Shown here: piece after piece, positions 26,635 through 37,028 of the stretch
How positions within the stretch are numbered: position 1 is the first letter of the stretch
Layout of the letters: every line of letters starts with the position of its first letter
Assembly (NCBI RefSeq): GCF_012863495.1
Contig: NZ_JAAVJL010000001.1
Coordinates: forward strand, 3,343,501-3,407,500
Reading direction: 5' to 3'
Source of the DNA: Pseudanabaena yagii GIHE-NHR1
GTDB taxonomy: Bacteria; Cyanobacteriota; Cyanobacteriia; Pseudanabaenales; Pseudanabaenaceae
Length of the DNA: 64,000 bases
Position numbers and translations under genes: made by a program
Notes under the pieces: generated by a model
Told to the model about the DNA's origin: nothing
Database searches by the model: none
What the model saw: the letters and a program-made list of their open reading frames with translations, nothing else

Positions 26635-29307
26635 ATCATCAATGGTCATCTGTGACTCTTGAGTTAAATCTCTCCTAGATTTTGATGAGGTCTTAGGGGA
26701 TTTATCACCAGATTTATTTGCTGTTTTCTCCGAACCGCCTGATCGCAACCCTGTGGCAATATGACTATTTTTAGCAATTTGTTCTAATACTTGCTTAGCT
26801 CGACTAATCACACTAGGCGGCAAACCTGCCAAGCGCCCCACCTCAATACCATAGGAGCGATCTGCACCGCCCTCTTGAACTTGGTGCAAGAAAATAATTT
26901 CATCTTCCAATTCCTTCACCGTGACTTGGAAATTTGCCACATTAGGGAGCAGACTTGCGAGTTCATTCAGTTCGTGATAGTGGGTAGCAAATATGCCCCT
27001 AGCCTTAATTTTGTTGGCTATATATTCGGCGACTGACCATGCGATCGCCATGCCATCAAAGGTGGAAGTACCACGCCCAATTTCATCAAGAAGTACTAAG
27101 GAATTCTCTTTGGCATGGTTGAGAATATTCGCGGTTTCATTCATTTCCACCATAAAGGTTGATTGCCCTGTAGCGAGGTCATCCACTGCGCCGACACGGG
27201 TAAAGATGCGATCGCAGATGCCCAAGGTTGCCGACTCCGCAGGCACAAAACTCCCGACTTGAGCCATTAATTGAATCAGCCCCACTTGCCGCAAATAGAT
27301 ACTTTTGCCACTCATATTGGGTCCCGTTAGGACAATCAGATCGGGGCAATCAGGAGATTTTTCATCATGACCAAGATAGGTGGAATTAGGAACAAAAAAG
27401 CCTGCGGGTAATGACTGCTCAACGACAGGATGACGACCATTATGAATAGCAATAGAGCGATCGCTCCTGATTTCAGGACGGCAATAGTTATAGGTGACAG
27501 CAACTTCTGCAAGGCTACATAGCACATCGGCGGCGGCAAGGGCTGTAGCGAGGGTTCGCATTGGCTCGATATATTTGGCGGCAAGCGATCGCAGTTCTAC
27601 AAAAATATCATATTCCAATTGCTTCAATTCATTATCCGCATTGAGAATCCGCGTTTCCCGTTCCTTCAATTCAGGGGTAATGTAACGTTCCTCATTAGTA
27701 AGAGTTTGCTTACGAATATAGTCGGCGGGAGCCTGTTCGCTCTTGCCGCGAGAAATACTAATGTAATAGCCAAAAGCTTTGTTAAAGCCAACTTTGAGCG
27801 TATTAATACCCGTGCGTTCCTTTTCCTGTTTCTCAAAGGCTGCCAACCATTCCACATCATCGCGACTCTGTTGGCGCAGATGATCTAACTGTTCATTCAC
27901 TCCCGAACGAATAATATTTCCTTCCGTAATATAAATTGGCGGCTCTTCCACTAGTGTTTTTTGCAACTGTGCGCCCAATTGAAGCAGTTCTGATGGCACG
28001 GATTGCAGAGCTTTTAAATAACGAGAATTGGACTTCGCCACAACATCGGCAACATCACGCATTCGATCTAAGGATACGGCTACAGCGATGAGATCCCGTC
28101 CATTTGCCGTGCCTGCACCAATGCGACTACATAACCTCTCAATATCATAAATTTGACTCAAACAACTTCTGAGATTCTTACGGAGAGAATGTTGTTTATA
28201 TAATTCGGAAATGGTATCAAGACGTTCGTTAATCGCGGCAATATCCTTAAGAGGTTGCAATAGCCAACGCCGCAAAGCCCGACTACCCATGCCCGTTGTC
28301 GTTTTATCCAATGCCCAAAGTAGCGAACTAAAATATGTGCCATCGCGCACGGTTTGGGTAATTTCTAAATTGCGGCGCGTTTGGTTATCGAGAATCAAAT
28401 AATCCGCGATCGCATAGGTAGAAATCCCTTGCAAGGGCATCTTCACACTTTTTTGAGTCGATTCTAAATATTCTAAAATCCCCCCTGCGGCGCGGATAGC
28501 TAAGGGCAAAGACTGACAGCCAAATCCCTCTAGCGATCGCACCCGAAATGTTTCAAGAATTCGTTGCTTGGCTTCGGCAAGCGCAAAAGAGGATTGCGAT
28601 CGCGGCGTATAACAAAAGCTCTCAGGTAAAGCGCTAAAGGGTTCGGGCAAAGATGATTGCTTTTTCTGGGCGATGCCTTCCCAAAAATCGGCAGCTTTTT
28701 CCGATTTGGAACCACGAAATAATTGCGGATTTGGGACATCAATGGGAATGAGAACTTCCGCAGGTTGCAAGCGCAAGAGTTCTTGAATTAAATGCTCAGT
28801 ACTATTTAGCTGTGTGACTGCAAACTCACCTGTAGAAATATCGGTATAGGCTAAGCCCCAGTTATCGCCACCATTAGCGATCGCGACTAAAAAATTGTTT
28901 TTCTTCGCCGCCAGCATCCCCTCCTCGATCACAGTTCCGGGGGTAATTACTCGCGTGACTTCACGACGAACTAGCCCCTGTGCTTCGGAAGCTGCCTCCA
29001 TTTGATCACAAACAGCGATCGAGTAGCCCTTTTCAACTAATTGATTAGCATAGCGATCGAGGGCATGGTGGGGAATCCCTGCCATCGCAATCCGCCCGAT
29101 CACCTTACCACCATCGCGCCCCGTCAGGACTAATTCTAACTCCCGTGAAATTAGTTCTGCATCCTCAAAAAAAGCCTCAAAAAAATCCCCTAATCGATAC
29201 AGCATGACCGCATGGGGATACTGCTCCTTCATTTCGATATAGTGCAGCATCATCGGTGTGAGGGCAGCGCGATTGATTTGAGTCGAGGACAGAACTAATT
29301 CAGCCAT
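26599..29307 (-). CDS. mutS: DNA mismatch repair protein MutS
   Basis: 902 residues, full length. The mismatch-binding N-terminus has [15 protein letters not shown] (the F-x-E wedge motif). The ATPase has Walker [15 protein letters not shown], Walker [15 protein letters not shown] and the ATHYHEL motif, and a Ser/Lys-rich tail follows. It recognises mispairs and starts repair with MutL, which is not in the window. The 3' end overlaps the convergent EAL gene by 36 bp, so antisense transcripts are possible. Confidence 0.96.
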   Translation of the reverse strand: MAELVLSSTQINRAALTPMMLHYIEMKEQYPHAVMLYRLGDFFEAFFEDAELISRELELVLTGRDGGKVIGRIAMAGIPHHALDRYANQLVEKGYSIAVCDQMEAASEAQGLVRREVTRVITPGTVIEEGMLAAKKNNFLVAIANGGDNWGLAYTDISTGEFAVTQLNSTEHLIQELLRLQPAEVLIPIDVPNPQLFRGSKSEKAADFWEGIAQKKQSSLPEPFSALPESFCYTPRSQSSFALAEAKQRILETFRVRSLEGFGCQSLPLAIRAAGGILEYLESTQKSVKMPLQGISTYAIADYLILDNQTRRNLEITQTVRDGTYFSSLLWALDKTTTGMGSRALRRWLLQPLKDIAAINERLDTISELYKQHSLRKNLRSCLSQIYDIERLCSRIGAGTANGRDLIAVAVSLDRMRDVADVVAKSNSRYLKALQSVPSELLQLGAQLQKTLVEEPPIYITEGNIIRSGVNEQLDHLRQQSRDDVEWLAAFEKQEKERTGINTLKVGFNKAFGYYISISRGKSEQAPADYIRKQTLTNEERYITPELKERETRILNADNELKQLEYDIFVELRSLAAKYIEPMRTLATALAAADVLCSLAEVAVTYNYCRPEIRSDRSIAIHNGRHPVVEQSLPAGFFVPNSTYLGHDEKSPDCPDLIVLTGPNMSGKSIYLRQVGLIQLMAQVGSFVPAESATLGICDRIFTRVGAVDDLATGQSTFMVEMNETANILNHAKENSLVLLDEIGRGTSTFDGMAIAWSVAEYIANKIKARGIFATHYHELNELASLLPNVANFQVTVKELEDEIIFLHQVQEGGADRSYGIEVGRLAGLPPSVISRAKQVLEQIAKNSHIATGLRSGGSEKTANKSGDKSPKTSSKSRRDLTQESQMTIDDLLTAKDGFKKI

Positions 29308-29363
29308 TAAATTTCAGACATAAAACAACATGGTAAAACCCATTGTAAACGCCATATTGTATT

Positions 29364-29474
29364 ATTTAAGTAGTTCAGCATAGTTATAAATAAAACCCAG
29401 ATTGCCGTGCCGTTAACGTAGAGATCGGCATGACAATCTGGGTTTTAAGTTTACTTATGTTTAACTACTTAAAT
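29364..29474. repeat. Nested inverted repeat between mutS and VanZ genes
   Basis: Outer arms ATTTAAGTAGTT (29364-29375) and AACTACTTAAAT (29463-29474) enclose a second pair, AAAACCCAGATTG and CAATCTGGGTTTT (29392-29446), with CCG-rich inner arms. The whole 111 bp can fold on itself, like a small non-autonomous element or a two-way regulatory structure in this divergent promoter region. Confidence 0.55.
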
Positions 29475-29491
29475 ATGTCCGTATTGTTGTG

Positions 29492-29863
29492 ATGAAACCT
29501 AACAATTTAGTCTGGAAGGTTTTGGCTTTAATCTATTTGAGCGTATTTACGCTGATCATTGTCCTTGCCTATAACCGTGCCTTACCCGAATATCTGACCC
29601 AAAATGATAAAGTTGGGCATATATTTCTGTATGGGTTATCAACTTTCTTAGGACAGATGGCTGGCAATCATCGTACTTTCAAGTTTGCAGCTTGGACATT
29701 GCCACTGTTCCCATTAGTGTTTAGTATCTTCACTTTTATAGAAGAATTATGCCAATCACTTTCACCAAATCGAACCTTTGATATTGGAGATTTGGCTGCA
29801 AGTTGTCTTGGGATTTTAATTGGATATGGTCTAGCGGAAATAAGCAAACCATCATCTGAGTAA
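29492..29863 (+). CDS. VanZ-like family membrane protein
   Basis: 123 residues with four hydrophobic segments. NDKVGHIFLYGLSTFL and the later EELCQSLSPNRTFDIGDLAAS are the VanZ family marks (conserved K/H and R-x-F-D-x-x-D). Function is unclear outside teicoplanin resistance clusters, and none of those genes is here. GTG 29489 precedes ATG 29492; the ATG is taken. The next gene follows after 46 bp. Confidence 0.82.
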   Translation: MKPNNLVWKVLALIYLSVFTLIIVLAYNRALPEYLTQNDKVGHIFLYGLSTFLGQMAGNHRTFKFAAWTLPLFPLVFSIFTFIEELCQSLSPNRTFDIGDLAASCLGILIGYGLAEISKPSSE

Positions 29864-29909
29864 GAATTGAGCAAGAATAAAGGGAAATTAGTACTGCTGC
29901 AAAATATTT

Positions 29910-31133
29910 ATGCTACCTAGCGATCTCTTGATGCACCGACTGAATGGCGAAACTGTCATTCCCAAAAGACTGAAATTGGATGATCCGCATCAGGCGATCG
30001 CTACGGAATTAATCACTATTTTTGAAAGTTGCAAGGGACAACCCCAGAGCGAACTCGATCGCCAATTGCAAGAACTAGAAGGTGATACGCCAGATTATCG
30101 CGTAAAGCGGGGATTAGCGCATATTCTCAAATCTAGCTTTAGCACCTTTGAAATTATTAGTCCATTAGAACCGCAGGAATTGCGCCGCCGCGTCTTTGAA
30201 CTTTCGGCTCAAGTTATTCCTAGTCAACAAGCTACTAGCGAAACGTTAGAAAAGCTTGCGGAAAAACTCACTCAAGAACTCAATCGTGAAGTGATTCCCT
30301 CTCAAATTAAGCAGGGGCTGTATGCAGATCTCATGGAGAATCAAATTCTGACCCAATTTGATACACCAACTACTGAAGACCTCATCCATCGCTATAATCT
30401 CTCGCAAGTACAAGGAATTTTTTATCGCGCTAGTCACATGACACTGAATGTGCATCGCAATGATCCGGGGGAATATAAGCTGCTCTTTCGCTATCTCAAG
30501 CTCTTTCAATTAATGTCTTATATCGAAGGAGATGTGGATTATGGCTTTACGATTACCGTTGATGGCGCAACTAGTTTATTTGGCACAAGTACACGCTATG
30601 GACTAGCGATCGCTAAGCTTCTCCCTGCTTTACTCCATGTCACGAAATGGAGTCTGCAAGCCACGCTCGTTGAAAAGGATACCTATTCTAAACAAAAGCG
30701 TAAGGGTTTATTTACCCTTGATTCGGAATGTGGGTTAGTCAGCCATTATCCTGTGGGCAAAATGTATGATAGTGCGCTTGAAGCTTCCTTTGCGGAGAAA
30801 TGGGCTGATTTAAAAACGGAATGGAAATTAGAAAGAGAAGTGGATTTAATTCCTATTCCCGGAAGTGTGATGATTCCTGATTTTCGCTTAGTGCATCCTG
30901 ACGGACGCAGTTATTTATTAGAGATAGTGGGCTATTGGCGACCTGAATATTTACGCAAAAAGTTTTCGCAGGTACGACAGGCTAATTGTGAAAATTTAAT
31001 TTTGGCTATTTCCGAACGGCTAAATCTCGAAAAAGCGGGTGTGAAGGTAAGCGATACTCCTGCATTAACAGTTTGGTTTAAAGACAAGCTGTTACCAAAG
31101 TCAGTTTTGCAAGTAATTCCATCAGAAAGCTAG
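29910..31133 (+). CDS. DUF790 family nuclease (Bax1-like)
   Basis: 407 residues. The N-terminal part is the DUF790 region (MLPSDLLMHRLNGETVIPKRL, DYRVKRGLAHIL). The C-terminal 120 residues look like a PD-(D/E)XK-type core: VMIPDFRLVHPDG then YLLEIVGYWRPEYLRKK. Relatives bind an XPB-like helicase and cut DNA in repair. No XPB helicase gene is adjacent, but a candidate DNA-annealing protein follows after 115 bp on the same strand. Length is normal. Confidence 0.8.
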   Translation: MLPSDLLMHRLNGETVIPKRLKLDDPHQAIATELITIFESCKGQPQSELDRQLQELEGDTPDYRVKRGLAHILKSSFSTFEIISPLEPQELRRRVFELSAQVIPSQQATSETLEKLAEKLTQELNREVIPSQIKQGLYADLMENQILTQFDTPTTEDLIHRYNLSQVQGIFYRASHMTLNVHRNDPGEYKLLFRYLKLFQLMSYIEGDVDYGFTITVDGATSLFGTSTRYGLAIAKLLPALLHVTKWSLQATLVEKDTYSKQKRKGLFTLDSECGLVSHYPVGKMYDSALEASFAEKWADLKTEWKLEREVDLIPIPGSVMIPDFRLVHPDGRSYLLEIVGYWRPEYLRKKFSQVRQANCENLILAISERLNLEKAGVKVSDTPALTVWFKDKLLPKSVLQVIPSES

Positions 31134-31248
31134 CCTAAATCAAAGAAAACAATTTTTTGCTAGATTTTGCCTATTTCTAGTCATAAATGACAGGTGACAG
31201 ATCTCTTTGATAAATGTACATTATTCAAAGAGTTTTTTGGTTTTGACT

Positions 31249-31845
31249 ATGACTCATGTTTCTGATGCTTCCGATCCCATTTTGTTGCTGTCAGCATCTA
31301 AGGCTCGCTCGTTTGGTATTGCCACCCAGAGTAGTTCTTGCAGTGAAGGCGATCGCCAAAATTATTCCGAATTTTTTACCGTTTGGTTGATGCTCTGCTC
31401 AAGGCTTGATGCTCTGAGCCATGATTGGAATGTGAGTTTCTCCGATCCTGTGGCGGTGTCGGACTACATCACGATGCGTTGTTCATTGACAATTGATCGC
31501 GTTACCCGTGAGGCGACGGGCAGTGATAAAGGCTGTTTGATTCAAGTAGGCGAGGCAACCATCGGAGTCCATGCGCCCGAACGCGCAATGCTTAATTCCT
31601 TTTGCAATGCTGCTGCTCAATTTGGGGTGCTGTTGCCCTTTGCAAGACTACGCACCAAGAAACCTCCAGACAACCGCGAAGATTTGATGGAAGTGGTCAA
31701 GATCCTGCGTCAGATGCAACGCAAGCACAAAAGCTTTACGGTGTTTGGTTGGAATTTGCAACCCTTTGCAAATAATTCAGCTAACACCTCGGCGAAATGC
31801 TCTGCGAATGTCTCTTCAAAAACTCAACGCGATCGCCAAGCATAG
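31249..31845 (+). CDS. Conserved-looking protein, possibly Rad52-like DNA annealing
   Basis: About 198 residues, not firmly recognised. VSDYITMRCSLTIDRVTREAT, a glycine-containing loop and APERAMLNSFCNAAAQFGV follow the order seen in Rad52/Red-beta-type annealing proteins (beta strands, then a helix with A-x-x-x-A-x2-FG). The tail (NNSANTSAKCSANVSSK) is low in complexity and probably disordered. The frame is open to a TTG at 31207; ATG 31249 is preferred. It lies downstream of the DUF790 nuclease. The assignment is a weak fold guess. Confidence 0.5.
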   Translation: MTHVSDASDPILLLSASKARSFGIATQSSSCSEGDRQNYSEFFTVWLMLCSRLDALSHDWNVSFSDPVAVSDYITMRCSLTIDRVTREATGSDKGCLIQVGEATIGVHAPERAMLNSFCNAAAQFGVLLPFARLRTKKPPDNREDLMEVVKILRQMQRKHKSFTVFGWNLQPFANNSANTSAKCSANVSSKTQRDRQA

Positions 31846-31846
31846 T

Positions 31847-31875
31847 TTGTTATACCGCCAAAGGCGGTATAACAA
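31847..31875. terminator. 13-bp perfect palindrome
   Basis: TTGTTATACCGCC, AAA, exact complement, starting 2 bp after the preceding stop codon. Confidence 0.7.
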
Positions 31876-31940
31876 TAAAATTAGTCTGAAAGATGCGATC
31901 GCTATAATTATTGTTATTACTCTTCCCAGACTAAAGATAG

Positions 31941-31987
31941 CCAAGAATTAGTAGTGCGGCGCTTTGCGCCGCACTACTAATTCTTGG
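31941..31987. terminator. 22-bp near-perfect palindrome
   Basis: CCAAGAATTAGTAGTGCGGC, GCTTTGC apex, exact complement. The second hairpin between the same two genes, repeating the double arrangement seen at 11732 and 15800. Confidence 0.7.
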
Positions 31988-32049
31988 GGTAAGAGAGTAT
32001 ATTGCGATATTACGCAAGCCTCATATAAATAAAAATATGGGATAAAAAT

Positions 32050-32484
32050 ATGGAAGAACTTTTAGCATTGAAAGAATTTCTGCTTAAAGGCGATATAGAT
32101 GGAGCTTTGGGAATTGTTGATGAATTAGAAGAAATGAGCCGAGATGACAAAATCAACAATATTCGTAGCTATGCCGTAATTCTGCTCATGCATCTAATCA
32201 AGCAAAAAGTTGAGAATCGCACCACCAGATCTTGGGAGCTATCAATTCGTAATTCTATACGTGGTATCCAAACGAAAAATCAACGCCGTAAAGCTGGCGG
32301 GACATACCTTAATACTGAGGAATTACGCCTAGCAATTGCCGAGGCTTATCCCGAAGCTGTTGATCGTGCATCCGTAGAGGTTGAGGAAGGTCGATATGAG
32401 CCTAAAGAGTTAGCGCAATTAGTCAACCGTCAGGAAATATGTGATCGCGCCATGATCCTCATCTCCACAAATCTAGAAATTTAG
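32050..32484 (+). CDS. DUF29-type protein
   Basis: 144 residues, all-helical by composition. RSYAVILLMHLIKQKVENRTTRSWELSI is the DUF29 signature (hydrophobic helix then R-x-W-x-x-S-I), and YPEAVDRASVE follows. DUF29 proteins are numerous in cyanobacteria and of unknown role; they often accompany mobile or stress genes. It stands alone between hairpin arrays. Confidence 0.75.
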   Translation: MEELLALKEFLLKGDIDGALGIVDELEEMSRDDKINNIRSYAVILLMHLIKQKVENRTTRSWELSIRNSIRGIQTKNQRRKAGGTYLNTEELRLAIAEAYPEAVDRASVEVEEGRYEPKELAQLVNRQEICDRAMILISTNLEI

Positions 32485-32511
32485 GTATTGCAACATCGCT
32501 AAGGCGCATAC

Positions 32512-32582
32512 AAAAAATAAAGAACCGATTTTTTGTTGCGCGGCAAAGCCGCGCAACAAAAAATTTGGTTCCTTATTTTTTT
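32512..32582. terminator. Long inverted repeat after the DUF29 gene
   Basis: AAAAAATAAAGAACC, then TTTTTTGTTGCGCGGC, AAA, the complement with one small interruption, then T run. 71 bp in all. Confidence 0.75.
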
Positions 32583-32604
32583 TGCAGAACCCTAACTGCT
32601 TCTC

Positions 32605-32655
32605 AAAAACTGATTGTGATGGCGTAGCTACGCTATGCCATCACAATCAGTTTTT
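32605..32655. repeat. 19-bp palindrome with GTAGCTACG centre
   Basis: AAAAACTGATTGTGATGGC and its exact complement flank GTAGCTACGCTAT. It is the second of a tandem pair before ndhB. The 220 bp from here to ndhB show no further feature. Confidence 0.65.
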
Positions 32656-32875
32656 ATAGTGTAATGACTATTATTTTTAAAAAAATCATAGTATTCAATC
32701 TATAATATGGCTTGTATAAACTAATAACAAACTCAATAGCTCATTGAGAGCTTCTTAGAAGCTGTAAAACCCTGATTCTAGTTCGATTTCTTTGCTACAG
32801 AGAGAGAAAATAAGAAATTAGAGGGGCTTCAAGTTTTGCTATACAATTGCCATAGAAACAACACATAAATTAAGT

Positions 32876-34423
32876 ATGGATACAGCAAGTCTCAATGCTC
32901 TACTCAATAGTGGCGCGATCTTGCCAGAACTCATTGTCATTGGGACATTGGTACTCGTGCTAGTCGTCGATCTGATTGCATCAGGGCGCAAGTCGGCAAA
33001 TGTTCTTCCTAATATTGCGATCGCAGGTTTAGTCGCATCCACAGCCGCCCTTGTGTGGCAATGGACAGGCTTAGAAAATCCGATCGCCTTTTTGGGCAGT
33101 TTTAATAGTGACAAACTCAGCATTATTTTTCGCGCCATTATTGCCCTATCGGCTCTATTTACGATCCTCGTTTCGATCCGTTATCTAGAGCAGTCAGGCG
33201 TAGTAGTTGGCGAGTATCTAGTCATTTTGCTCAGTGCTACCCTCGGCGGCATGTTCCTCACTGGCTCCGACGAAATGGTGATGGTATTTGTCTCCCTTGA
33301 AACCCTGAGTATTTCGTCTTACTTGCTGTCGGGTTACACCAAACGCGATCCACGCTCCAATGAAGCGGCACTCAAATATTTATTAGTCGGTGCAGCAAGC
33401 TCGGCGATTTTCCTTTATGGGATGTCCTTACTCTACGGACTTTCGGGCGGCGAAACCTCTCTATCCGCGATCGCCTCAAAGATTACCGTTAGCAACACGG
33501 CTTTAATTATTGCGATGGTATTTGTAATTGCTGGGGTTTCCTTTAAGCTCTCCGCAGTACCTTTCCACCAATGGACTCCTGACGTTTACGAAGGTTCACC
33601 AACGCCTGTAGTTGCCTTTTTGTCAATTGGCTCTAAGGTAGCTGGTTTCGGCTTGGCACTCAGATTTTTGATTACCGCATTCCCTCTGGCTTCTCTCCAA
33701 TGGCATTACGTGTTTGTCGTATTGACCGTTTTAAGTATGGTCTTGGGCAACGTGGTAGCGATCGCGCAAACCAGCATGAAACGGATGTTGGCTTACTCCT
33801 CCATCGGTCAAGCAGGTTTTGTGATGCTCGGTATGGCGATCGACTCCGAAGCAGGTTACGCCAGCATGGTGTTTTACTTGATATTGTATCTGTTCATGAA
33901 CATGGGGGCATTCGCCTGTATGATTCTGTTTGCCTCGCGCACAGGAACCGATCAAATCAGTGAATACAGTGGCTTATACCAAAAAGATCCTTTGCTGACC
34001 CTAGCTTTGAGTGTATGTCTCCTCTCCCTTGGTGGTATTCCTCCCCTCGCAGGTTTCTTTGGTAAGCTCTATATTTTCTGGGCAGGTTGGCAAGCTCAAG
34101 CCTATGGCTTGGTCTTACTAGCTCTAGTAATGAGTGTGGTTTCTCTCTACTACTACATCCGCGTCGTTAAGATGATGGTAGTTAAAGAACCTCAAGAAAT
34201 GTCTGCTTCTGTCAAGAATTATCCAGCAATTACATGGACTCAAGTTGGTATGAAGCCTCTCCAAGCGGCGATCGTCTTTACGCTGATCTTCACAGCGATC
34301 GCTGGTATTGCTTCTAACCCTCTCTTCTCCCTATCCAATCAAGCCGTAAAAGAAACCCAGTTTCTCCAAGCTAAAGCTCCAAATGCAAAATCAGTAGCAG
34401 TCTTACCAACTACTGCACAATAA
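32876..34423 (+). CDS. ndhB: NAD(P)H-quinone oxidoreductase subunit 2 (NdhB)
   Basis: 515 residues with about 14 membrane helices. [30 protein letters not shown] and the lysine-bearing helices ([14 protein letters not shown]) are NdhB/NuoN proton-channel features. It is part of the thylakoid NDH-1 complex for respiration, cyclic electron flow and CO2 uptake. A single gene, as usual in cyanobacteria, closed by a terminator at 34421. Confidence 0.96.
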   Translation: MDTASLNALLNSGAILPELIVIGTLVLVLVVDLIASGRKSANVLPNIAIAGLVASTAALVWQWTGLENPIAFLGSFNSDKLSIIFRAIIALSALFTILVSIRYLEQSGVVVGEYLVILLSATLGGMFLTGSDEMVMVFVSLETLSISSYLLSGYTKRDPRSNEAALKYLLVGAASSAIFLYGMSLLYGLSGGETSLSAIASKITVSNTALIIAMVFVIAGVSFKLSAVPFHQWTPDVYEGSPTPVVAFLSIGSKVAGFGLALRFLITAFPLASLQWHYVFVVLTVLSMVLGNVVAIAQTSMKRMLAYSSIGQAGFVMLGMAIDSEAGYASMVFYLILYLFMNMGAFACMILFASRTGTDQISEYSGLYQKDPLLTLALSVCLLSLGGIPPLAGFFGKLYIFWAGWQAQAYGLVLLALVMSVVSLYYYIRVVKMMVVKEPQEMSASVKNYPAITWTQVGMKPLQAAIVFTLIFTAIAGIASNPLFSLSNQAVKETQFLQAKAPNAKSVAVLPTTAQ

Positions 34424-34453
34424 AAAAAGGGGGCGCATCGCGCCCCTTTTTTA
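34421..34453. terminator. ndhB terminator
   Basis: An A run, GGGGGCGC, ATC, GCGCCCC, T run. The ndhB stop TAA (34421-34423) is its first base triplet. Confidence 0.85.
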
Positions 34454-34485
34454 TGAAGTTTGTGGAATTTTTAATTCTGCGTCTG

Positions 34486-35148
34486 TTAGGTAATTGGTTT
34501 TTCTGCTATCAATTTTGTTACTAACTGAAAGCTATCCATCCATTCAGATGTCACCTTATTCCTCCAAGATATCATCTTAAGAATCTTGTTGTAGTCATCT
34601 ATTGTATTGCGTGAAAATATTGGTTCATGATGAGCAATTCTATTTCTTAATTCTCGTATCTGACCAATATCATTATAGATACATGATCTTATTTGACTAA
34701 CAGTCATTGCAGTTGGAGAATATGGAAGTATAACTTTGAGATGATCATTCCAAATCCTTGCATCATGACGCGTAGTAAACATCTTTTCCCAAAACACAAA
34801 CTTTAGTTCAGCGACGACCTTTCCCATTGTTGGCTCTCTTCGTGCTACTGACATAAGATCTTTTCTAGGACTATATGTAGAGGTTGGATTTGGTAAGCTC
34901 CTTATGAAACCTTGAGTCCACGGCCAGTTTGATGTATGTATATTCTCTAATGCCTCAACCACTGCATTACGGATACTGACTTCCAATAGATGTATTGGAA
35001 TAACAAAAGCAGAGGATAGCTGTAAGTTCCATTGATAAAGTTTAAGTGCTTTTGTCCTGTCATTACAACAGTATTGGAGATAGGTCGCAAAGCGTGGAGC
35101 GGAAATTATGTGGGGAATATTTGACAGTTGCTCATTAGAAAAATGCAT
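34486..35148 (-). CDS. Abi-like HEPN-domain protein
   Basis: 220 residues, mostly helical. IPIHLLEVSIRNAVVEAL and the C-terminal IRELRNRIAHHEPIF match the Abi-2-like family. The R-x4-H motif (R168, H173) is the catalytic pair of HEPN ribonucleases that act in abortive infection and toxin systems. It has no MNT-type antitoxin gene next to it, so it may work alone or be controlled by an RNA. The small RNA candidate at 35186 is transcribed divergently from it. It begins the accessory island to 38.3 kb. Confidence 0.75.
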   Translation of the reverse strand: MHFSNEQLSNIPHIISAPRFATYLQYCCNDRTKALKLYQWNLQLSSAFVIPIHLLEVSIRNAVVEALENIHTSNWPWTQGFIRSLPNPTSTYSPRKDLMSVARREPTMGKVVAELKFVFWEKMFTTRHDARIWNDHLKVILPYSPTAMTVSQIRSCIYNDIGQIRELRNRIAHHEPIFSRNTIDDYNKILKMISWRNKVTSEWMDSFQLVTKLIAEKPIT

Positions 35149-35185
35149 TGCGGAAAGGTCATCTTTGTTTTTTTTAAGAGTATAG

Positions 35186-35305
35186 TTGCTTTTTTAGCGT
35201 TTGCATACTAATATTAGGTTTATAGATGCCTTGAGGTTGCGGGTGCAAGCCTCCCCTCTTAGCGAAACGAATATCTCAAAAGCTCACTCTCAGGGGTGGG
35301 CTTTT
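35186..35305 (+). ncRNA. Candidate small RNA with promoter and terminator
   Basis: TTGCTT (35186-35191), a 17-bp spacer and TAATAT (35209-35214) form a good sigma-70-type promoter. From about 35221 a transcript of some 85 nt would run GAGGTTGC-GGGT-GCAAGCCTC (a tetraloop hairpin with one bulged G), then CCCTCTTAGCGAAACGA. It would end in AAAAGCTCAC/GTGGGCTTTT (35278-35305), an intrinsic terminator. There is no ORF. CCCCT could also pair with AGGGG of the terminator loop. I do not recognise the family. Confidence 0.5.
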
Positions 35306-35406
35306 GTATTGGAATATTTAAAATAGTGATCATCGCTTACAGCGAACTCTGACAATGAACTTTTGAGCAATCGCATAGCTGAGTTAAGATAGTACTCACA
35401 GAGAAG

Positions 35407-36102
<696 letters not shown>

Positions 36103-36194
36103 AGGTGTTCTAAAACTATTTTCAAGAATGGTTAAAGAAAGAACTGTTAAAAGGGATCGTTAGGGTGCGATCGCATAGAGAACTAATTTTTAAG

Positions 36195-36228
36195 GCGATC
36201 GCATAGCTGAGCTAAGATATCACTACAG
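36195..36228. repeat. Direct repeat of 35367-35401
   Basis: GCGATCGCATAGCTGAGCTAAGATA followed by a CACTACAG end nearly matches the 35-base segment at 35367-35401. One copy precedes the DUF433/BrnTA module, and this one precedes the PD-(D/E)XK gene by 16 bp. Such copies can promote deletion of the segment between them. Confidence 0.6.
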
Positions 36229-36244
36229 ATCCGAAAACACTCTT

Positions 36245-36880
36245 ATGGCTGTCACCCTACCTATCTCTAAAACAATTTTGTCCATAGCGGATGTTGAAGA
36301 CAAATTTCAACTGTTGCCATGCACCGCGCCGACATTTTTTAGAGAGTGGCAGGATAATTTACCAGAACTAACAGAGATTGAAAAAGCCGTACTTGATCGC
36401 CTATTAGTAAGATTTGCAGCACATAGAAGGCGTAGAATCTTAGCCGAAGGTGCTGTTGACAAGCTCATGATCTCGCCATTACTAGATTTAGTCGGATTCT
36501 ATGAGCCTGAATATGAAGTGCGTACAGAAGAATCAGTTGAATTTGCTTTAGAAGGTGATGAAGAAATTTTGCGCGGTAGAATTGATACTTTAATTGTGCA
36601 TGAAAAGCTATGGGTATTAGTGATTGAGGCAAAACGCACGATTATGGCTTCGTTAGCAATGCCACAAGCTCTGTCATATATGATGTGTAACCCACAACCT
36701 GATATTCCATCGTTTGGAATGATCACAAATGGTGATGAGTTTATTTTTCTGAAGGCGATCGCTCAGCCAACGCCTCTATACAGTGCTTCGCGATCATATT
36801 CAATATTTTTTCCTACTGGCAGTCAAGATTTAGTTGAAGTGTTCCGCGTCTTAAAAAAGATTAAAAATCATCTTAAGTAA
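36245..36880 (+). CDS. PD-(D/E)XK nuclease-like protein (HsdR N-terminal type)
   Basis: 211 residues. LMISPLLDLVGFYEPEYEV, then GRIDTLIVHE and VLVIEAKR form the PD-(D/E)XK core (D114, E128, K130), followed by PQALSYMM and ITNGDEFIFL as in stand-alone HsdR_N-like cyanobacterial proteins. Whether it cuts DNA is not known. It is a paralogue of the split gene at 60098-61860. It lies in the toxin-antitoxin island with direct-repeat flanks. Confidence 0.75.
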   Translation: MAVTLPISKTILSIADVEDKFQLLPCTAPTFFREWQDNLPELTEIEKAVLDRLLVRFAAHRRRRILAEGAVDKLMISPLLDLVGFYEPEYEVRTEESVEFALEGDEEILRGRIDTLIVHEKLWVLVIEAKRTIMASLAMPQALSYMMCNPQPDIPSFGMITNGDEFIFLKAIAQPTPLYSASRSYSIFFPTGSQDLVEVFRVLKKIKNHLK

Positions 36881-37028
36881 TAGCAAACTTGCGATCGCAT
36901 AGAGAGCAGGTTAAAAAAGAACTTTTACTCATCTCATAAAAATATATTTTTGACTTAGCGATCGCATTAGGCGTTAACACAGTTTCATTGCCAAAAGCTA
37001 TAATCAGTAATGATTTGCAAATCAAATT

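Noticed and set aside
35149-35400. GC-richer segment after 35221 as tmRNA, 6S RNA or SRP RNA
   Set aside because: Length and core sequences do not fit any of these. It is kept only as an unclassified sRNA candidate.
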